Source of the DNA: an uncultured Clostridium sp.
GTDB taxonomy: Bacteria > Bacillota > Clostridia > TANB77 > CAG-508
Direction of reading: 5' to 3'
Length of the DNA stretch: 55,800 nucleotides
Assembly (NCBI GenBank): GCA_948469655.1
Contig: CAOKMF010000011.1
Span: 1 to 55,800 of the forward strand
The notes under the pieces are model-generated. The model searched no databases and was not told where the DNA came from. It saw only the letters and a program-made list of their open reading frames with translations. A program made the position numbers and the translations under genes. This document shows positions 1 through 9,426 of the stretch, piece after piece (positions within the stretch are counted from its first letter, which is position 1; the number at the start of each line of letters is the position of its first letter).

Positions 1-2
1 CA

Positions 3-961
3 GGAACAGGGACACAAAGTATTACATTAAGCACAGAACAATGTGTAGTAAAAGCGATATATGTAAACAACAATAATACAAGTAAAGTAACAGGAGTTGG
101 AGTATCAGAAAAAGCAAAGATAGACAAAACTCCACCAAGTATTACATCAATAAATCTGAATCCAGGGGATGAATCAGTAACAGCATCGTGGTCTGGATCA
201 GATAGTGTATCAGGATTACATGAACAAGCTTACAGGTATAAATTTGAAGACAGTGCTTCCTGGTCGGATTGGACAAATGCTACAACATATACATTCACAA
301 AGACGGAAATGAATGAAAAGAAGGTGTCTGGAACTATGACATTGGAAGTCAAGGATAAAGTCGGTTATACTAAATCAGAGAGTAGAACTTGGACAACGAC
401 TAGAACGAACGAACCACCATCCAAAATTCCTAACCCTCCCTACACCTGGAACAATACGGGCAAGCATAATACTGCTATTTGGGTATGCACTAAGGATACG
501 AACCGGAAAAATATATAACGTCGCAAGGAGTCCATATTCATTCTCAATCGATACTACTATTCAACTTTGGGCTATGCCATGGGGGGCTAACCTAGATGGA
601 ACCTACTACACCCGGCATTTGGTTATTATGTGCGGAAACCCATAATTGGACGTGGAATACTAGAAATGTTGGAGTTACTGACATACGGGCGGAGAAAACG
701 TAGAATTAAGTAATGGATGGTTTGCTTATAATTTAGGTAGACGTAAGACCGGAATAGGTGGGGAAAGTTTTCCAGCTGGATACAGGGTTTGGATTGCTGT
801 TAGAGACGCTAATTTCGGTACAAATTGGACGGCTGGGATTCGGCACCCGGTGGCTCAAGGCTCAGGGATTGCCGGCTTTAGTGGCTCGCTTAACTTCGAT
901 CATATACCTTCTGCTCAGGAGGTATATAATCTATGGTATCAACGAGTAAAGGCTCGGATAA
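3..961 (+). CDS. Secreted repeat protein, C-terminal part (5' end outside window), read through CGG +1 sites
   Basis: The frame is open from base 3. The first ~130 residues resemble a bacterial Ig/FN3-like repeat (DKTPPSITSI, then SASWSDWTNATTYTF), followed by a Trp-rich domain. In-frame CGG triplets lie at 504, 613, 686 and 690. At each one the literal frame stops within about 5-10 codons, whereas skipping the C and reading GGN as Gly gives one continuous chain (NGKIYNVARSP, TYYTGIWLLC, VTDIGGENVELSNGW). Sites 686 and 690 lie one codon apart. Three further in-frame CGGs (841, 848, 873) return to the starting frame, so that stretch reads open either way; CGG 955 gives a stop at 959-961, or a literal stop at 984-986. 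From about base 420 the sequence is less AT-rich than its surroundings. It is probably the tail of a protein like the one starting at 55609. Function unknown. Confidence 0.7.
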
Positions 962-1163
962 GTCTCAATAATTTGTTGAATAATTGAAAAGTATTCGAGT
1001 AATTCATTGAGGTTTTCAAGCTTGATTAATTATTCTACCGAATCATGGACCAATATGCTATATCTGCAGGAATGGGCAGTGTGCTTTTTGAGATGAGTTA
1101 AATCTTCATATAAAATAGGACTCAAGAATAATTAAAAAATTAGACTAAAAAGTCTAATAAAAT

Positions 1164-1209
1164 AAAAATAGATGTGATATAAAATCAAAAATATATCACA
1201 TCTATTTTT
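1164..1209. terminator. Bidirectional hairpin terminator
   Basis: A perfect 17-bp stem, 1164-1180 pairing with 1193-1209, has an A-run on its left arm and a T-run on its right arm. It lies between the secreted protein and the prs promoter. Confidence 0.75.
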
Positions 1210-1267
1210 AGTAAAAGCAAAATTAAAAGTTGTACGGAATTTTTCTCCACAAATTACGACAAAATGG

Positions 1268-1296
1268 TTGACTTTTAGACCTAAAGAGACTAAAAT
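1268..1296 (+). promoter_or_regulatory. Sigma-A-type promoter of prs
   Basis: TTGACT at 1268-1273, a 17-base spacer and TAAAAT at 1291-1296, about 40 bases upstream of the prs start. Confidence 0.6.
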
Positions 1297-1334
1297 AAAA
1301 TAGTATTTGAAAATTATATAGTGGGGGATAAAGT

Positions 1335-2279
1335 ATGCAAGATTTAAAAGTTTTTTCATGCAGTAATGAGGCAGACGGGTTTACAAAAGAAGTATGCGAA
1401 AGTTTAGGAATAGAAATGGGACAGATTGATAGAATGAAATTCAAAAATGACAATACTTTCGTACAATTAAAAGAAACAGTTAGGGAAAAGGATGTATACT
1501 TTATACAAACAACAACACCGCCAGTAAACGAAAGAGTTATGGAATTATTAATCTGTATAGATGCAGCAAAGCGTGCTTCAGCAAGAAGAATAACAGTTGT
1601 ACTTCCATATTATATGTATTCAAGATCAGATAAGAAAGATCAACCAAGAATACCAATAACAGCTAAGTTAATGGCAGAAATTATAGAAGCAGCAGGTGCT
1701 AATAGAGTAATTAGCTGTGACTTGCATAACCCTGCAATTCAAGGATATTTCAATATAAATTGCGATAGATTATCAGCACAAAGTCTACTTGAAACATATT
1801 TCAAAGAAAAGAACTTTGAAGATATGGTAATAGTTGCAACAGATGCTGGAAGCTCAAAAAAAGCATATAAATATTCAAAATTCTTTAATTGTCCAATAGC
1901 AATGATAGATAAAAGAAGAGAAGGAAATGACGACAGAGCAATAGCTTCAACTGTAATAGGAGATGTAAAAGGTAAAACAGCAGTTGTATTTGATGATGAA
2001 GTAGATACAGCAGGTTCAATGATAGAAACAGCAAATGTGTTAAATGAGTTTGGAGCAAAAGAGATATATGCAGGTTGTACACATGGAGTACTTTCAGGAC
2101 CAGCAATAGAAAGAATAAAAAATTCATATTTTAAAGAACTTGTTATAACAAACACAATTCCACTTCCAAAAGAAAAGGAAATTGATAAAATCAAGGTACT
2201 TTCAGTAGCACCATTATTTGCAGAAGCTATAAAAAGACTTAACGAACACAAACCAATGGGAGATTTATTTGAAAAATAA
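1335..2279 (+). CDS. prs: Ribose-phosphate pyrophosphokinase
   Basis: Makes PRPP from ribose 5-phosphate and ATP for nucleotide, His and Trp synthesis, in the cytoplasm. The 314-residue protein has the family's usual length and is collinear: LPYYMYSRSDKKDQPR (flexible loop and metal region, ~95-110), SCDLHNPAIQGYF (~131-143), and the PRPP-binding loop VVFDDEVDTAGSM (~214-226). In this loop DDEVDTAG departs a little from the common DDxIDTxG. A GGGG-rich ribosome binding site (gtgggggata) precedes the ATG. It has its own promoter and is followed by rpsU. No CGG codon occurs, so it is read conventionally. Confidence 0.93.
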   Translation: MQDLKVFSCSNEADGFTKEVCESLGIEMGQIDRMKFKNDNTFVQLKETVREKDVYFIQTTTPPVNERVMELLICIDAAKRASARRITVVLPYYMYSRSDKKDQPRIPITAKLMAEIIEAAGANRVISCDLHNPAIQGYFNINCDRLSAQSLLETYFKEKNFEDMVIVATDAGSSKKAYKYSKFFNCPIAMIDKRREGNDDRAIASTVIGDVKGKTAVVFDDEVDTAGSMIETANVLNEFGAKEIYAGCTHGVLSGPAIERIKNSYFKELVITNTIPLPKEKEIDKIKVLSVAPLFAEAIKRLNEHKPMGDLFEK

Positions 2280-2354
2280 GCCTTGACAAGTCATAATAGA
2301 AGATATATAATAATAAAGCAATTTGAAAATACACGCAAGAAGGGGGGAGTAGTA

Positions 2355-2525
2355 ATGTCAGAGGTAAAAGTTAATAATGGAAATATAGAAGACGCATTAA
2401 AAAGATTTAAAAGACAATGCGCTAGAAATGGTGTAATGCAAGAAGTTAGAAAAAGAGAACATTATGAAAAACCTAGTGTAAGAAGAAAGAAAAAGTCAGA
2501 GGCAGCTAGAAAAAGAAAATTTTAA
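2355..2525 (+). CDS. rpsU: 30S ribosomal protein S21
   Basis: A 56-residue basic protein ([30 protein letters not shown]) typical of S21, which sits near the 3' end of 16S rRNA and helps initiation. The ATG at 2355 was chosen because an AGAAGGGGGG Shine-Dalgarno lies just upstream; the same frame is open further upstream but does not match the family. The protein ends in the usual Arg/Lys-rich tail. No CGG codons. A terminator follows. Confidence 0.93.
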   Translation: MSEVKVNNGNIEDALKRFKRQCARNGVMQEVRKREHYEKPSVRRKKKSEAARKRKF

Positions 2526-2534
2526 TAGGATATA

Positions 2535-2562
2535 GAAAAGAGGGCAAAAGCCTTCTTTTTTG
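2535..2562 (+). terminator. Rho-independent terminator after rpsU
   Basis: A short stem (gagggc/gccttc) with an AAAA loop, followed by TTTTTT. Confidence 0.75.
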
Positions 2563-2642
2563 TTTAGTATTATAAAAAACACTTGTATAATTTGGAAATA
2601 ATATAGTATACTATGTTTTGAGGAAGAAGGGAGAAAGAACAT

Positions 2643-3910
2643 ATGAGTGATAACAAAAAAGAAATAAAATCAGGGATAACAGCACACGTAATAAAAACAA
2701 ACAAATTTAAAACAGACTTGATCGCAGTATTTTTAACAACAAAACTTTCAAGAGAAGATGTTACAAAAAATGCAATGATACCAATGATACTTAAATCAGG
2801 AAGTTCAAGCTTAGAAAATATTGAAGAGATAAATAAAGAATTAGAAGAAATGTATGGAGCGGGATTTGACTGCGGTATAGATAAAACAGGAGACAATCAA
2901 GTATTAAAATTTTATTTAGAAACGATAGATGATAGATATTTGTCTGAAGGAGAAAGCAATTTAAAGAAAGGAATAGATACATTACTTGAAATAGTTTTTG
3001 ACCCAAAACTTGAAAATAGTGCGTTTAAAAAGGAATATATTAACACAGAGAAAGAAAAGTTAAAAGCAATAATCGAAGGTAAAAAAGATAACAAAGCTAC
3101 CTATGCAAACTTAAGATGCCAAGAAGAGATGTATAAAGACACTCCATTCGGATTATATAAATATGGATATATCGAAGACTTAGACCGGAATAAATGAAAT
3201 AAATTTATATGATTATTATAAAAAACTAATATCTGAATGCAAAATAGATATATTTGTATCAGGTGATGTAGAAGAAGAAAAAATAATAGATATTATATTA
3301 AATAATGAAAATATTATTAAGATAAATGAAAGAGAAGCGGTATACAACAAGAAGAATATACCGTTTGAAAAGCATGAAGAAAGAGAGATAGTAGAAGCAC
3401 TAGATGTAACGCAGGGGAATTTAGTATTAGGATTATCTATAGATAAAAATGATAAAAAAGAGAGATATGTTGCACTTGTTTATAACTCAGTACTTGGGGG
3501 CTCTGCAACATCAAAGATGTTTCAAATTGTTAGAGAAAAATATAGCTTAGCATATACAGCAGCTTCAAACTATCTAAGACACAAAAATAGTATATTTATA
3601 AGATGTGGAATAGAAATTGATAATTATGAAAAAACAGTAAATCTTATTAAAGAACAGTTAGAAGATATGAAAAATGGAAAATTCACAGATGAAGATATAA
3701 AATCAGCAAAAATTCGGAATAATATCAATTGTAAGACAAATACCTGAAGAACAAGATACAGAGGTAACGTATTATTTAGGTCAGTCACTTGCAGAAATTA
3801 AAACATCTTTTGAGGAATATGAAGAAGAGGTAAATAAGGTTACAAGAGAAGAGATTATTGATTTTGCAGATAAAGTAAATATTGATACAATTTATTTCTT
3901 AAGAAATTAA
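2643..3910 (+). CDS. M16-family peptidase-like protein YfmF type, recoded at two CGG sites
   Basis: Inactive-type partner of the M16 zinc peptidase that follows (18 bases apart), as in the yfmF/ymfH pairs of Bacillota. Literal translation breaks twice. At 3186, GAC-CGG-AAT stops at once; skipping the C gives EDLDGINEINLYDYYKKL and a frame open to 3715. There a second in-frame CGG needs the same skip (KIGIISIVRQIPEEQDTEV). The restored 421-residue protein has the normal family length, ending at TAA 3908-3910. The N-terminal half carries LKSGSSSLENIEEINKELEE but no HxxEH zinc motif, as expected for this partner. The start is supported by GAAGAAGGGAG upstream. Confidence 0.85.
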
Positions 3911-3928
3911 TTAGGAAGGAAATGTTAA

Positions 3929-5191
3929 ATGGAAGTTATAGAAAACAAGAATGTTAAAGAAAAATTATATATAGAAAAGCTCGAAAACGGTTTAACAGTA
4001 ATGATAATTCCAAGAAAAAATGTGAGGAAAAAATATATAATATTTGGAACAAATTTTGGCTCAATAGATAATAAATTTGTATTAAATGGAGAAGAAGAAG
4101 TAAAAACAGTTCCAGACGGAATTGCACATTTTTTAGAACATAAAATGTTTGAACAAAAAAGTGGAGTAAATAGTCTAGATGCATTAACAGCTCTTGGGGT
4201 AAATGCAAATGCATATACAACAAATGACCATACAGCATATTTATATGAAGCAACAGATAATTTTTATGATGCTTTAGATGAATTTATGGACTATGTTCAA
4301 AATCCATATTATACTGATGAAAATGTAGAAAAAGAAAAAGGGATAATTGCTCAGGAAATAAACATGTATGAAGACTATCCAGAATGGCAAGTATATCTAA
4401 ACGCAATAAAATGTATGTATAAAGAATTTCCAATAAGGCTTGATATAGCAGGAACAGTAGACTCTATAACAGATATAACAAAAGAAATGTTATACCTTTG
4501 CTATGATAATTTTTATACACCTAGCAATATGGCTATAGCAATATGTGGAGACTTTGAACCTGAGCAAATATTAGAAGAAATAAAGAAGAGAATAGTTAAT
4601 AAAGAGAAAAAAAATGTGCCAAAGAGAATTTATCCAAATGAACCTGAAAAAATAAATGAAAAAGAAAAAATCGTCGATATGAACCTAAGTAATCCAATGT
4701 TTGCCATAGGATTTAAAGATAAGCCAGGAGAAGACATGGTAAAAAGACATATCGCAGTTCAAGTAATCTTAAATACATTACTTGGAAAGAGCTCTAAGCT
4801 TAATAAAAAGCTAATAGATTCTAATCTTTTACTTGGAACATTAGATGTAGAATATGAGTATACAAATTATTATGCATTTGCACTTATAACAGGACTTTCT
4901 AGGAAACCAGAAGAAGTTATAAAAGAGGTAAATAATGAAATAAAAAATGCAAAAAAAACTGGTCTTAGTAAAGAAGATTTTGAAAGAAATAAGAAGAAAT
5001 TATATGGTGATTATATAACAGAATATAATAGTGTAGAAGAAACAGCAAGAATGTTCTTATCAGATTTCTTTAAAGGAATAAATAGTTTTGAATATTTAGA
5101 AAAATACGAAGAAGTTACAAAAGAATATGCAGAAAAGATATTAAAGGAAATTTTTGTAGAAGAAAGAGAAGTTACATCAATTGTTAAATAA
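3929..5191 (+). CDS. M16-family zinc peptidase, YmfH type
   Basis: A 420-residue insulinase-family peptidase. The inverted zinc motif is visible in AHFLEHKMFEQKSG (HxxEH near residue 68) and the downstream metal ligand in IAQEINMYEDYP (~140). It probably acts in the cytoplasm with the preceding YfmF-type protein; peptide processing is a family-level inference. The ATG follows an AGGAAGGAAATG-type ribosome binding site. No in-frame CGG occurs, so it translates conventionally while its operon partner needs two shifts. Confidence 0.9.
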   Translation: MEVIENKNVKEKLYIEKLENGLTVMIIPRKNVRKKYIIFGTNFGSIDNKFVLNGEEEVKTVPDGIAHFLEHKMFEQKSGVNSLDALTALGVNANAYTTNDHTAYLYEATDNFYDALDEFMDYVQNPYYTDENVEKEKGIIAQEINMYEDYPEWQVYLNAIKCMYKEFPIRLDIAGTVDSITDITKEMLYLCYDNFYTPSNMAIAICGDFEPEQILEEIKKRIVNKEKKNVPKRIYPNEPEKINEKEKIVDMNLSNPMFAIGFKDKPGEDMVKRHIAVQVILNTLLGKSSKLNKKLIDSNLLLGTLDVEYEYTNYYAFALITGLSRKPEEVIKEVNNEIKNAKKTGLSKEDFERNKKKLYGDYITEYNSVEETARMFLSDFFKGINSFEYLEKYEEVTKEYAEKILKEIFVEEREVTSIVK

Positions 5192-5405
5192 TTTTGTTAC
5201 TATTTTGACACAAAACGATTACATTTAGGTTACAAAGAGGAAAAACGCCGTCGAATTTTAGCGAAAAACTATAAACTTAGTTTAAAAACTTATAAAAAAG
5301 CTGAAATATGACTAACGAAAAAAATTAAAAGAAGTTTAAATTAATTGACTTAAGGTATTTTTTATGGTATTTTATCATTAACAGATAAAAAATGGAGGAA
5401 AAAGA

Positions 5406-5555
5406 ATGTTAAATGATAAAATTCGTAAAAAAAGAGAAGAATTAAATAGAAGTATCGAAGAAAATAAGAGTTATGACGAAATTTACAAAATAAGTGTAGA
5501 GTTAGATGAATTGATAGCAGAGTATTATAAAGAAAGCAAAGAAATAGAGGCATAA
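5406..5555 (+). CDS. Spo0E-family aspartyl-phosphate phosphatase-like small protein
   Basis: A 49-residue protein (MLNDKIRKKREELNRSIEEN, then ISVELDELIAEYYKE). The pattern of a basic helix, a short turn and a second helix with S/V-x-E-LD-x-LI-x-x-Y matches the Spo0E family, which dephosphorylates Spo0A~P and delays sporulation. The common SQELD appears here as SVELD. A GGAGG ribosome binding site precedes the ATG, and a possible promoter (TTGACT near 5344) lies upstream. Its presence suggests a sporulation lineage. Confidence 0.7.
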   Translation: MLNDKIRKKREELNRSIEENKSYDEIYKISVELDELIAEYYKESKEIEA

Positions 5556-5592
5556 AAAGAGGGTTCCTATTTTAGGATACCCTCTTTTTGAG
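5556..5592. terminator. Bidirectional terminator between spo0E-like gene and mecA
   Basis: AAAAAGAGGGT and ACCCTCTTTTT arms enclose a short loop. The gene on the left reads right and mecA on the right reads left. Confidence 0.85.
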
Positions 5593-5600
5593 ATATATTC

Positions 5601-6251
5601 CTACACAAAATATTCAATTGCTTCTGCTATTGCAGTATCTTTTATTATAGCATTTCCATACTCTGTAATTTTTCTTTCAAAAAGCTCAGAATTATCAACA
5701 AAATGAGCAAACTCAGTTATGACAGGACAAAGAAATTTTACAACATCAGAGTCTAAATCAATTCCTGTAAGTATCAAATAATAATTAGAATTATATTCAT
5801 ACAAATCAGAAGTTTTTGCAAATTCAGTTAATTCTTCCTTATGAGGACTTTTTTCTAAAAAGGTACAAAAATCACAAAAAGAATCAAAAGAGTCAAATGA
5901 ATATATTGTTTTTGACCCTACAAATGTAGGTCTTTTTCTTTTTATATGTAAAGTTTTTCTCTTTTGAGAAATCTTAATTTCTTCATGCGAAATTTTTTCT
6001 TCGCTATGTTCAAATTTAGTTATTGTTAAAACAAAACGACCATCTTTTAGTGCCAATGCTTCTATCATTATTCTGCAGTCATCTGTGTAAAAACCTACTT
6101 CTTTTTCAGCTGTGTCCAACATATCTAAAAAAATACCTTGAGATTCAATAGAATTAGACATAAATGAATGAAAATCAATATCTCTTTCTCTTAAATCTTC
6201 CATGTTTAAAGTAATACGTATTTTATTTTCATTAAGTTTTTCAATTTTCAT
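5601..6251 (-). CDS. mecA: MecA-family adaptor protein for ClpC
   Basis: A 216-residue protein of MecA architecture. The N-terminal substrate-binding part (MKIEKLNENKIRITLNMEDL, residues 1-20) is followed by a charged linker (~80-115) and a C-terminal ferredoxin-like domain starting around TIYSFDSFDSFCDF and ending in AIAEAIEYFV. The family delivers substrates such as ComK to ClpCP. It is transcribed opposite to its neighbours and shares a terminator with the Spo0E-like gene. No CGG in the sense strand. Confidence 0.82.
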   Translation of the reverse strand: MKIEKLNENKIRITLNMEDLRERDIDFHSFMSNSIESQGIFLDMLDTAEKEVGFYTDDCRIMIEALALKDGRFVLTITKFEHSEEKISHEEIKISQKRKTLHIKRKRPTFVGSKTIYSFDSFDSFCDFCTFLEKSPHKEELTEFAKTSDLYEYNSNYYLILTGIDLDSDVVKFLCPVITEFAHFVDNSELFERKITEYGNAIIKDTAIAEAIEYFV

Positions 6252-6362
6252 ATTAAAATAATCATCTCTTTCTGAATTATTTATTTAATAATATTATACT
6301 ATATAAATTTGAAAAATGGAATAAGAAAATAGTGGAAAAAGAAAATAATTTTATATGAGTAC

Positions 6363-6391
6363 TTGAAAAATATCTATTTGCAATATATAAT
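6363..6391 (+). promoter_or_regulatory. Promoter upstream of DUF4321-radC-mre cluster
   Basis: TTGAAA at 6363-6368, 17-base spacer, TATAAT at 6386-6391, then an AGGAGG ribosome binding site before the ATG at 6435. Confidence 0.65.
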
Positions 6392-6434
6392 ATATTAGTA
6401 TTACGGAAAATAGAATTAGGAGGAACAAAAGATA

Positions 6435-6692
6435 ATGGCGACTAGAGATAAAAATATATGGATATTAGTACTATTTATACTTGCAGGAATAGTTGTAGGA
6501 GGGCTGCTTGGAGAACTTGCATCACATGTAGATTTTCTATGGTGGCTTGGATATGGACAAAGCTTTGGACTTGCTGAACCCGTAGTATTAAACCTAAATA
6601 TAATAACACTTACATTTGGTATACAATTTAAATTAAATATAGCAAGTATAATTGGAATTGCAGTAGCATTATTTATATACAGAAAAACTTAA
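6435..6692 (+). CDS. DUF4321-family small membrane protein
   Basis: An 85-residue protein with two hydrophobic segments (WILVLFILAGIVVGGLLGEL, ~9-28, and a second near the C-terminus) and the intervening LNLNIITLTFGIQFKLNIAS. This matches the DUF4321 proteins that often precede the rod-shape cluster in Clostridia. Function unknown; membrane location and a link to elongation are inferred from its place. AGGAGG ribosome binding site. Confidence 0.75.
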   Translation: MATRDKNIWILVLFILAGIVVGGLLGELASHVDFLWWLGYGQSFGLAEPVVLNLNIITLTFGIQFKLNIASIIGIAVALFIYRKT

Positions 6693-6748
6693 ATTAATCT
6701 AGAGTATTGATGGGGGTCAAAACAAAAGAGAAGAAGAAAGGAAAAACA

Positions 6749-7439
6749 ATGACATTAAAAATGAAAGAATTACCTTCATCAGAAAGACCATATGAAAAAT
6801 TAGAAATATATGGAGCAAAAAAGTTATCAAATTCAGAATTATTGGCAATAATAATTAAAACAGGCACCAAAGATGAAACAGCAATATCACTTGCACAAAA
6901 AGTATTAAGCCTAAACCAATGTGTAGATACAAATAGTTTGGGATTTTTACAAAACATAAGTATAAATGAACTTTGCAAAATAAAAGGGATAGGAAAAGTT
7001 AAGGCAATTCAAATAATTGCAGTATGTGAAATGGCAAAAAGGATAGGGACTCCACTTAATGTGCAAAATATTAAAGTAAAAAATTCACAGGATGTAGCAG
7101 ATTTACTAATGAATGAACTAAAACACGAAAAGAGAGAAATAGCAAAAGTAATCCTTCTTGATATGAAAAATGTTATACAAAAAATAATTGATTTATCATT
7201 TGGAGGGACAAACTTTGCAATGTTAGAACCAAAAGAAGTATTATATGAGGCAGTGAAGGCAGGAACACCTAAAATAATAATTGTACATAATCACCCAAGC
7301 GGAGATCCAACACCAAGCAGGGAAGATATAGACCTAACAAGAAGAATTATATCATCATCAGAAATAATTGGACTTGAGATGTTAGATCATATAATAATTG
7401 CGTCATCACGGGTGTGAAAGTATTATGAAATATTTGTGA
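6749..7439 (+). CDS. radC: RadC-family (JAB/MPN domain) protein, one CGG +1 site
   Basis: A 229-residue RadC: helix-hairpin-helix region (LCKIKGIGKVKAIQIIA, ~75-92) and the JAMM metal motif IIVHNHPSGDPTPSREDIDL (~173-192). I chose ATG 6749 (MTLKMKELPSSERPYEKL) with AAGAAAGG upstream rather than the TTG/ATG at 6707/6710. Literal translation stops early after IIASSRV. CGG at 7409 read as +1 gives IIASSGCESIMKYL and a stop at 7437-7439, the family's normal length. It lies between DUF4321 and mreB. Despite the name, a DNA-repair role is not established for this family. Confidence 0.88.
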
Positions 7440-7496
7440 TTAAGTGCAATAAATTAAAGGTGCAAATAAAAAAGTTTTAATGGAGATGAAAAGGAT

Positions 7497-8531
7497 ATGG
7501 GATTATTTAATTTAGGTTCAAAAGATATAGGAATAGATTTAGGAACAGCAAATATACTTGTAACATTAAGAGGGAAAGGGATAGTTCTAGTAGAGCCATC
7601 AGTAGTTGCAATTGATAGAAAAACTGGAAATATTGTTGCAACACGGTGAAGAAGCAAAAGAAATGCTACGGTCGTACACCAGAAGAAATAAAGGCAGTAA
7701 GACCTTTAAAGGATGGTGTAATTGCAGATTTTACAGCAACAAGATTACTTCTTAAAAATTTAATAGAAAAAATATCTTCAAGATATAATATAGGAAAGCC
7801 AAGAGTCGTAGTTGGTGTGCCATCAGGAATTACTGAAGTTGAAGAAAGAGCAGTAGAAGAATCTGTAATGCACGCAGGTGCAAAAGAGGTATACCTAATG
7901 GAAGAACCAATGGCAGCAGCAATCGGTGCGGGGCTTGATGTTGCAGAACCAAGTGGAAATATAATAGTAGATATTGGAGGAGGAACAACAGAAGTTGCAG
8001 TTATCTCACTTGGAGGGATAGTTATAAGTAATTCTATAAGAATTGCAGGAGACGAACTAGATGAAGATATCGTAAATTATATAAAGAAAAAACATAATAC
8101 AGCAATTGGAGAGACTACTGCAGAGGAGATAAAAAAAGAAATAGGATGTGCAATTCCACTAATGACTGAAAAAACAGTTGAACTTAGAGGAAGAGATTTA
8201 GGAAGTGGTCTTCCAAAAAATATTATTATAGGTTCAAGCGAGGTACAAGAAGCAATGGAAGAATCAATCCGGAGATATAGTAGATGTAATAAAAGCAACT
8301 CTTGAAAAAACACCTCCAGAACTTGCATCAGATATAATGGAAAAAGGAATAATACTAGCAGGGGGAGGAGCATTAATTGAAAATATTGATAAACTTGTTA
8401 GTGAAAAAACAGGAATGCCAGTATTTATTGCAGAGAGCCCATTAGAATGTGTAGTAAAAGGAACAGGTAAAACATTAGAGGACCTAGAAAAATTAAAAAC
8501 AGTACTATTAAATGCAAGAAAAATGAAATAA
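7497..8531 (+). CDS. mreB: Rod shape-determining actin homologue MreB, three CGG +1 sites
   Basis: Actin-like ATPase that forms filaments under the membrane and guides the elongasome. The literal sequence is in four pieces. C-skips at the in-frame CGGs 7644 (NIVATGEEAKEM), 7669 ([12 protein letters not shown]) and 8270 ([13 protein letters not shown]) give 343 residues, the standard length. The motifs are all present: [12 protein letters not shown] (phosphate 1), [34 protein letters not shown] (phosphate 2) and [15 protein letters not shown] (adenosine). At MLGRTP the family has exactly one Gly, so the event is +1 with no extra residue. The most likely start is ATG 7497 ([16 protein letters not shown]). 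First gene of mreB-mreC-mreD-mrdA-minC. Confidence 0.93.
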
Positions 8532-8555
8532 AAAAAGAAAGGAAGCTTAAGGTAA

Positions 8556-9370
8556 GTGTTTAAGAAAAAGAAAGGAATTGTAGGAATAGTAATAACAGTG
8601 CGGAATATTAGTTATACTAGTTTTTTTATCTAATGTAAAAACACGGAAGCTTATCATACATAGAAAATGCTGTTTCTAGTATTATAATGCCAATCCAAAA
8701 TCGGATATACTTATCTTAAAAATAAAATTTCAGGGAATAGTAGTTTTTTTAGTAATTTAGATGAACTAAAGAAAGAAAACGAAACTCTAAAACAAGAAAA
8801 TAGTAAACTGGGGCAATCCTTAAGAGAGCTTGAAATAATAAAAGCAGAAAATGAAACACTAAAAGAATATTTAGGACTGACACAAAAATATACAGATTAT
8901 CAGGCAGTTCCAGCATATATAATAAACAAAGATATAAGTAATTATAGTAGTACATTTGTAATAAATGCAGGAAAAAGAGATGGAATAGAAGAAAATATGA
9001 CAGTAATTGCGGATGAGGGGCTTGTACGGATATATAATATCAGTAACAGACGAAACAGCTAAGGTGCAAACAATAATTGACTCATCAAGCTCATGTAGTG
9101 CAAGTCTTACACATTCAGAAGACAGTATAATATGTAAAGGAAGCTTAAATGATGGGATGCTTAAAGGAACATATATACCAACAGGTGCAGATATAACAGA
9201 AGGAGATACGTTAGAAACTTCAGGAATGGGAGGTATGTATCCCAAGGGAATTATAATACGGAAAAATAAAAACAATAAATAATACATTAAATGTGTTAGA
9301 TAGATATGCTTGGATAGAACCAGCAGTTAACTTTGAAAAAGTTGAAACAGTTTTAGTAATCACAAATTAG
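8556..9370 (+). CDS. mreC: Rod shape-determining protein MreC, five CGG +1 sites
   Basis: Single-pass membrane protein: a basic N-terminus and TM segment (~8-24), a coiled coil (~62-100: ELKKENETLKQENSKLGQ) and a beta-rich domain (DEGLVGYIISVTDETAKVQ). Literal translation is shattered. In-frame CGGs at 8601 (ITVGILVILVFL, inside the TM segment), 8644 (VKTGSLSYIENAV), 8702 (IQNGYTYLKNKI), 9027 (EGLVGYIISV) and 9259 (GIIIGKIKTINNTLNVLDRY) each need +1. The restored protein is 269 residues, ending at TAG 9368-9370, near the usual length. I take GTG 8556 as the start (upstream ggaagcttaagg). It connects MreB, MreD and PBP2. Confidence 0.9.
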
Positions 9371-9426
9371 TAAGAAATTACAAGGCAAAAAGAAGAAATT
9401 TAGTACCTTAATTAAAGAGGTGAATA

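Larger units (their letters stand above)
962..1334. other. Intergenic region between secreted protein and prs
   Basis: No convincing gene was found in these ~370 bases. The left part (to ~1100) has the same mixed base composition as the preceding gene and may be a decayed tail. The right part holds a strong hairpin (1164-1209) and a consensus promoter (1268-1296) for prs. Confidence 0.6.

Noticed and set aside
1739..2251. Long antisense ORFs opposite prs and other genes
   Set aside because: Shadows of AT-rich coding frames; no ribosome binding sites or recognisable motifs.
2283..2354. Upstream in-frame extension of rpsU
   Set aside because: No family match, and the strong ribosome binding site is directly before ATG 2355.
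4113..4116. GAC-GGA and similar C-before-Gly sites as further recoding sites
   Set aside because: Here the C is the third base of the preceding codon, the frame is continuous, and no shift is needed.
6707..6748. Earlier TTG/ATG starts for radC
   Set aside because: A good ribosome binding site and the family's MxxKELPxxERPxEKL start fit ATG 6749.
7644..7672. A -2 frameshift at CGG instead of +1
   Set aside because: It would add a residue before the Gly; MreB (MLGRTP), DnaG (CFGCGxGGD) and dus (LHGRTK) have no room for one.
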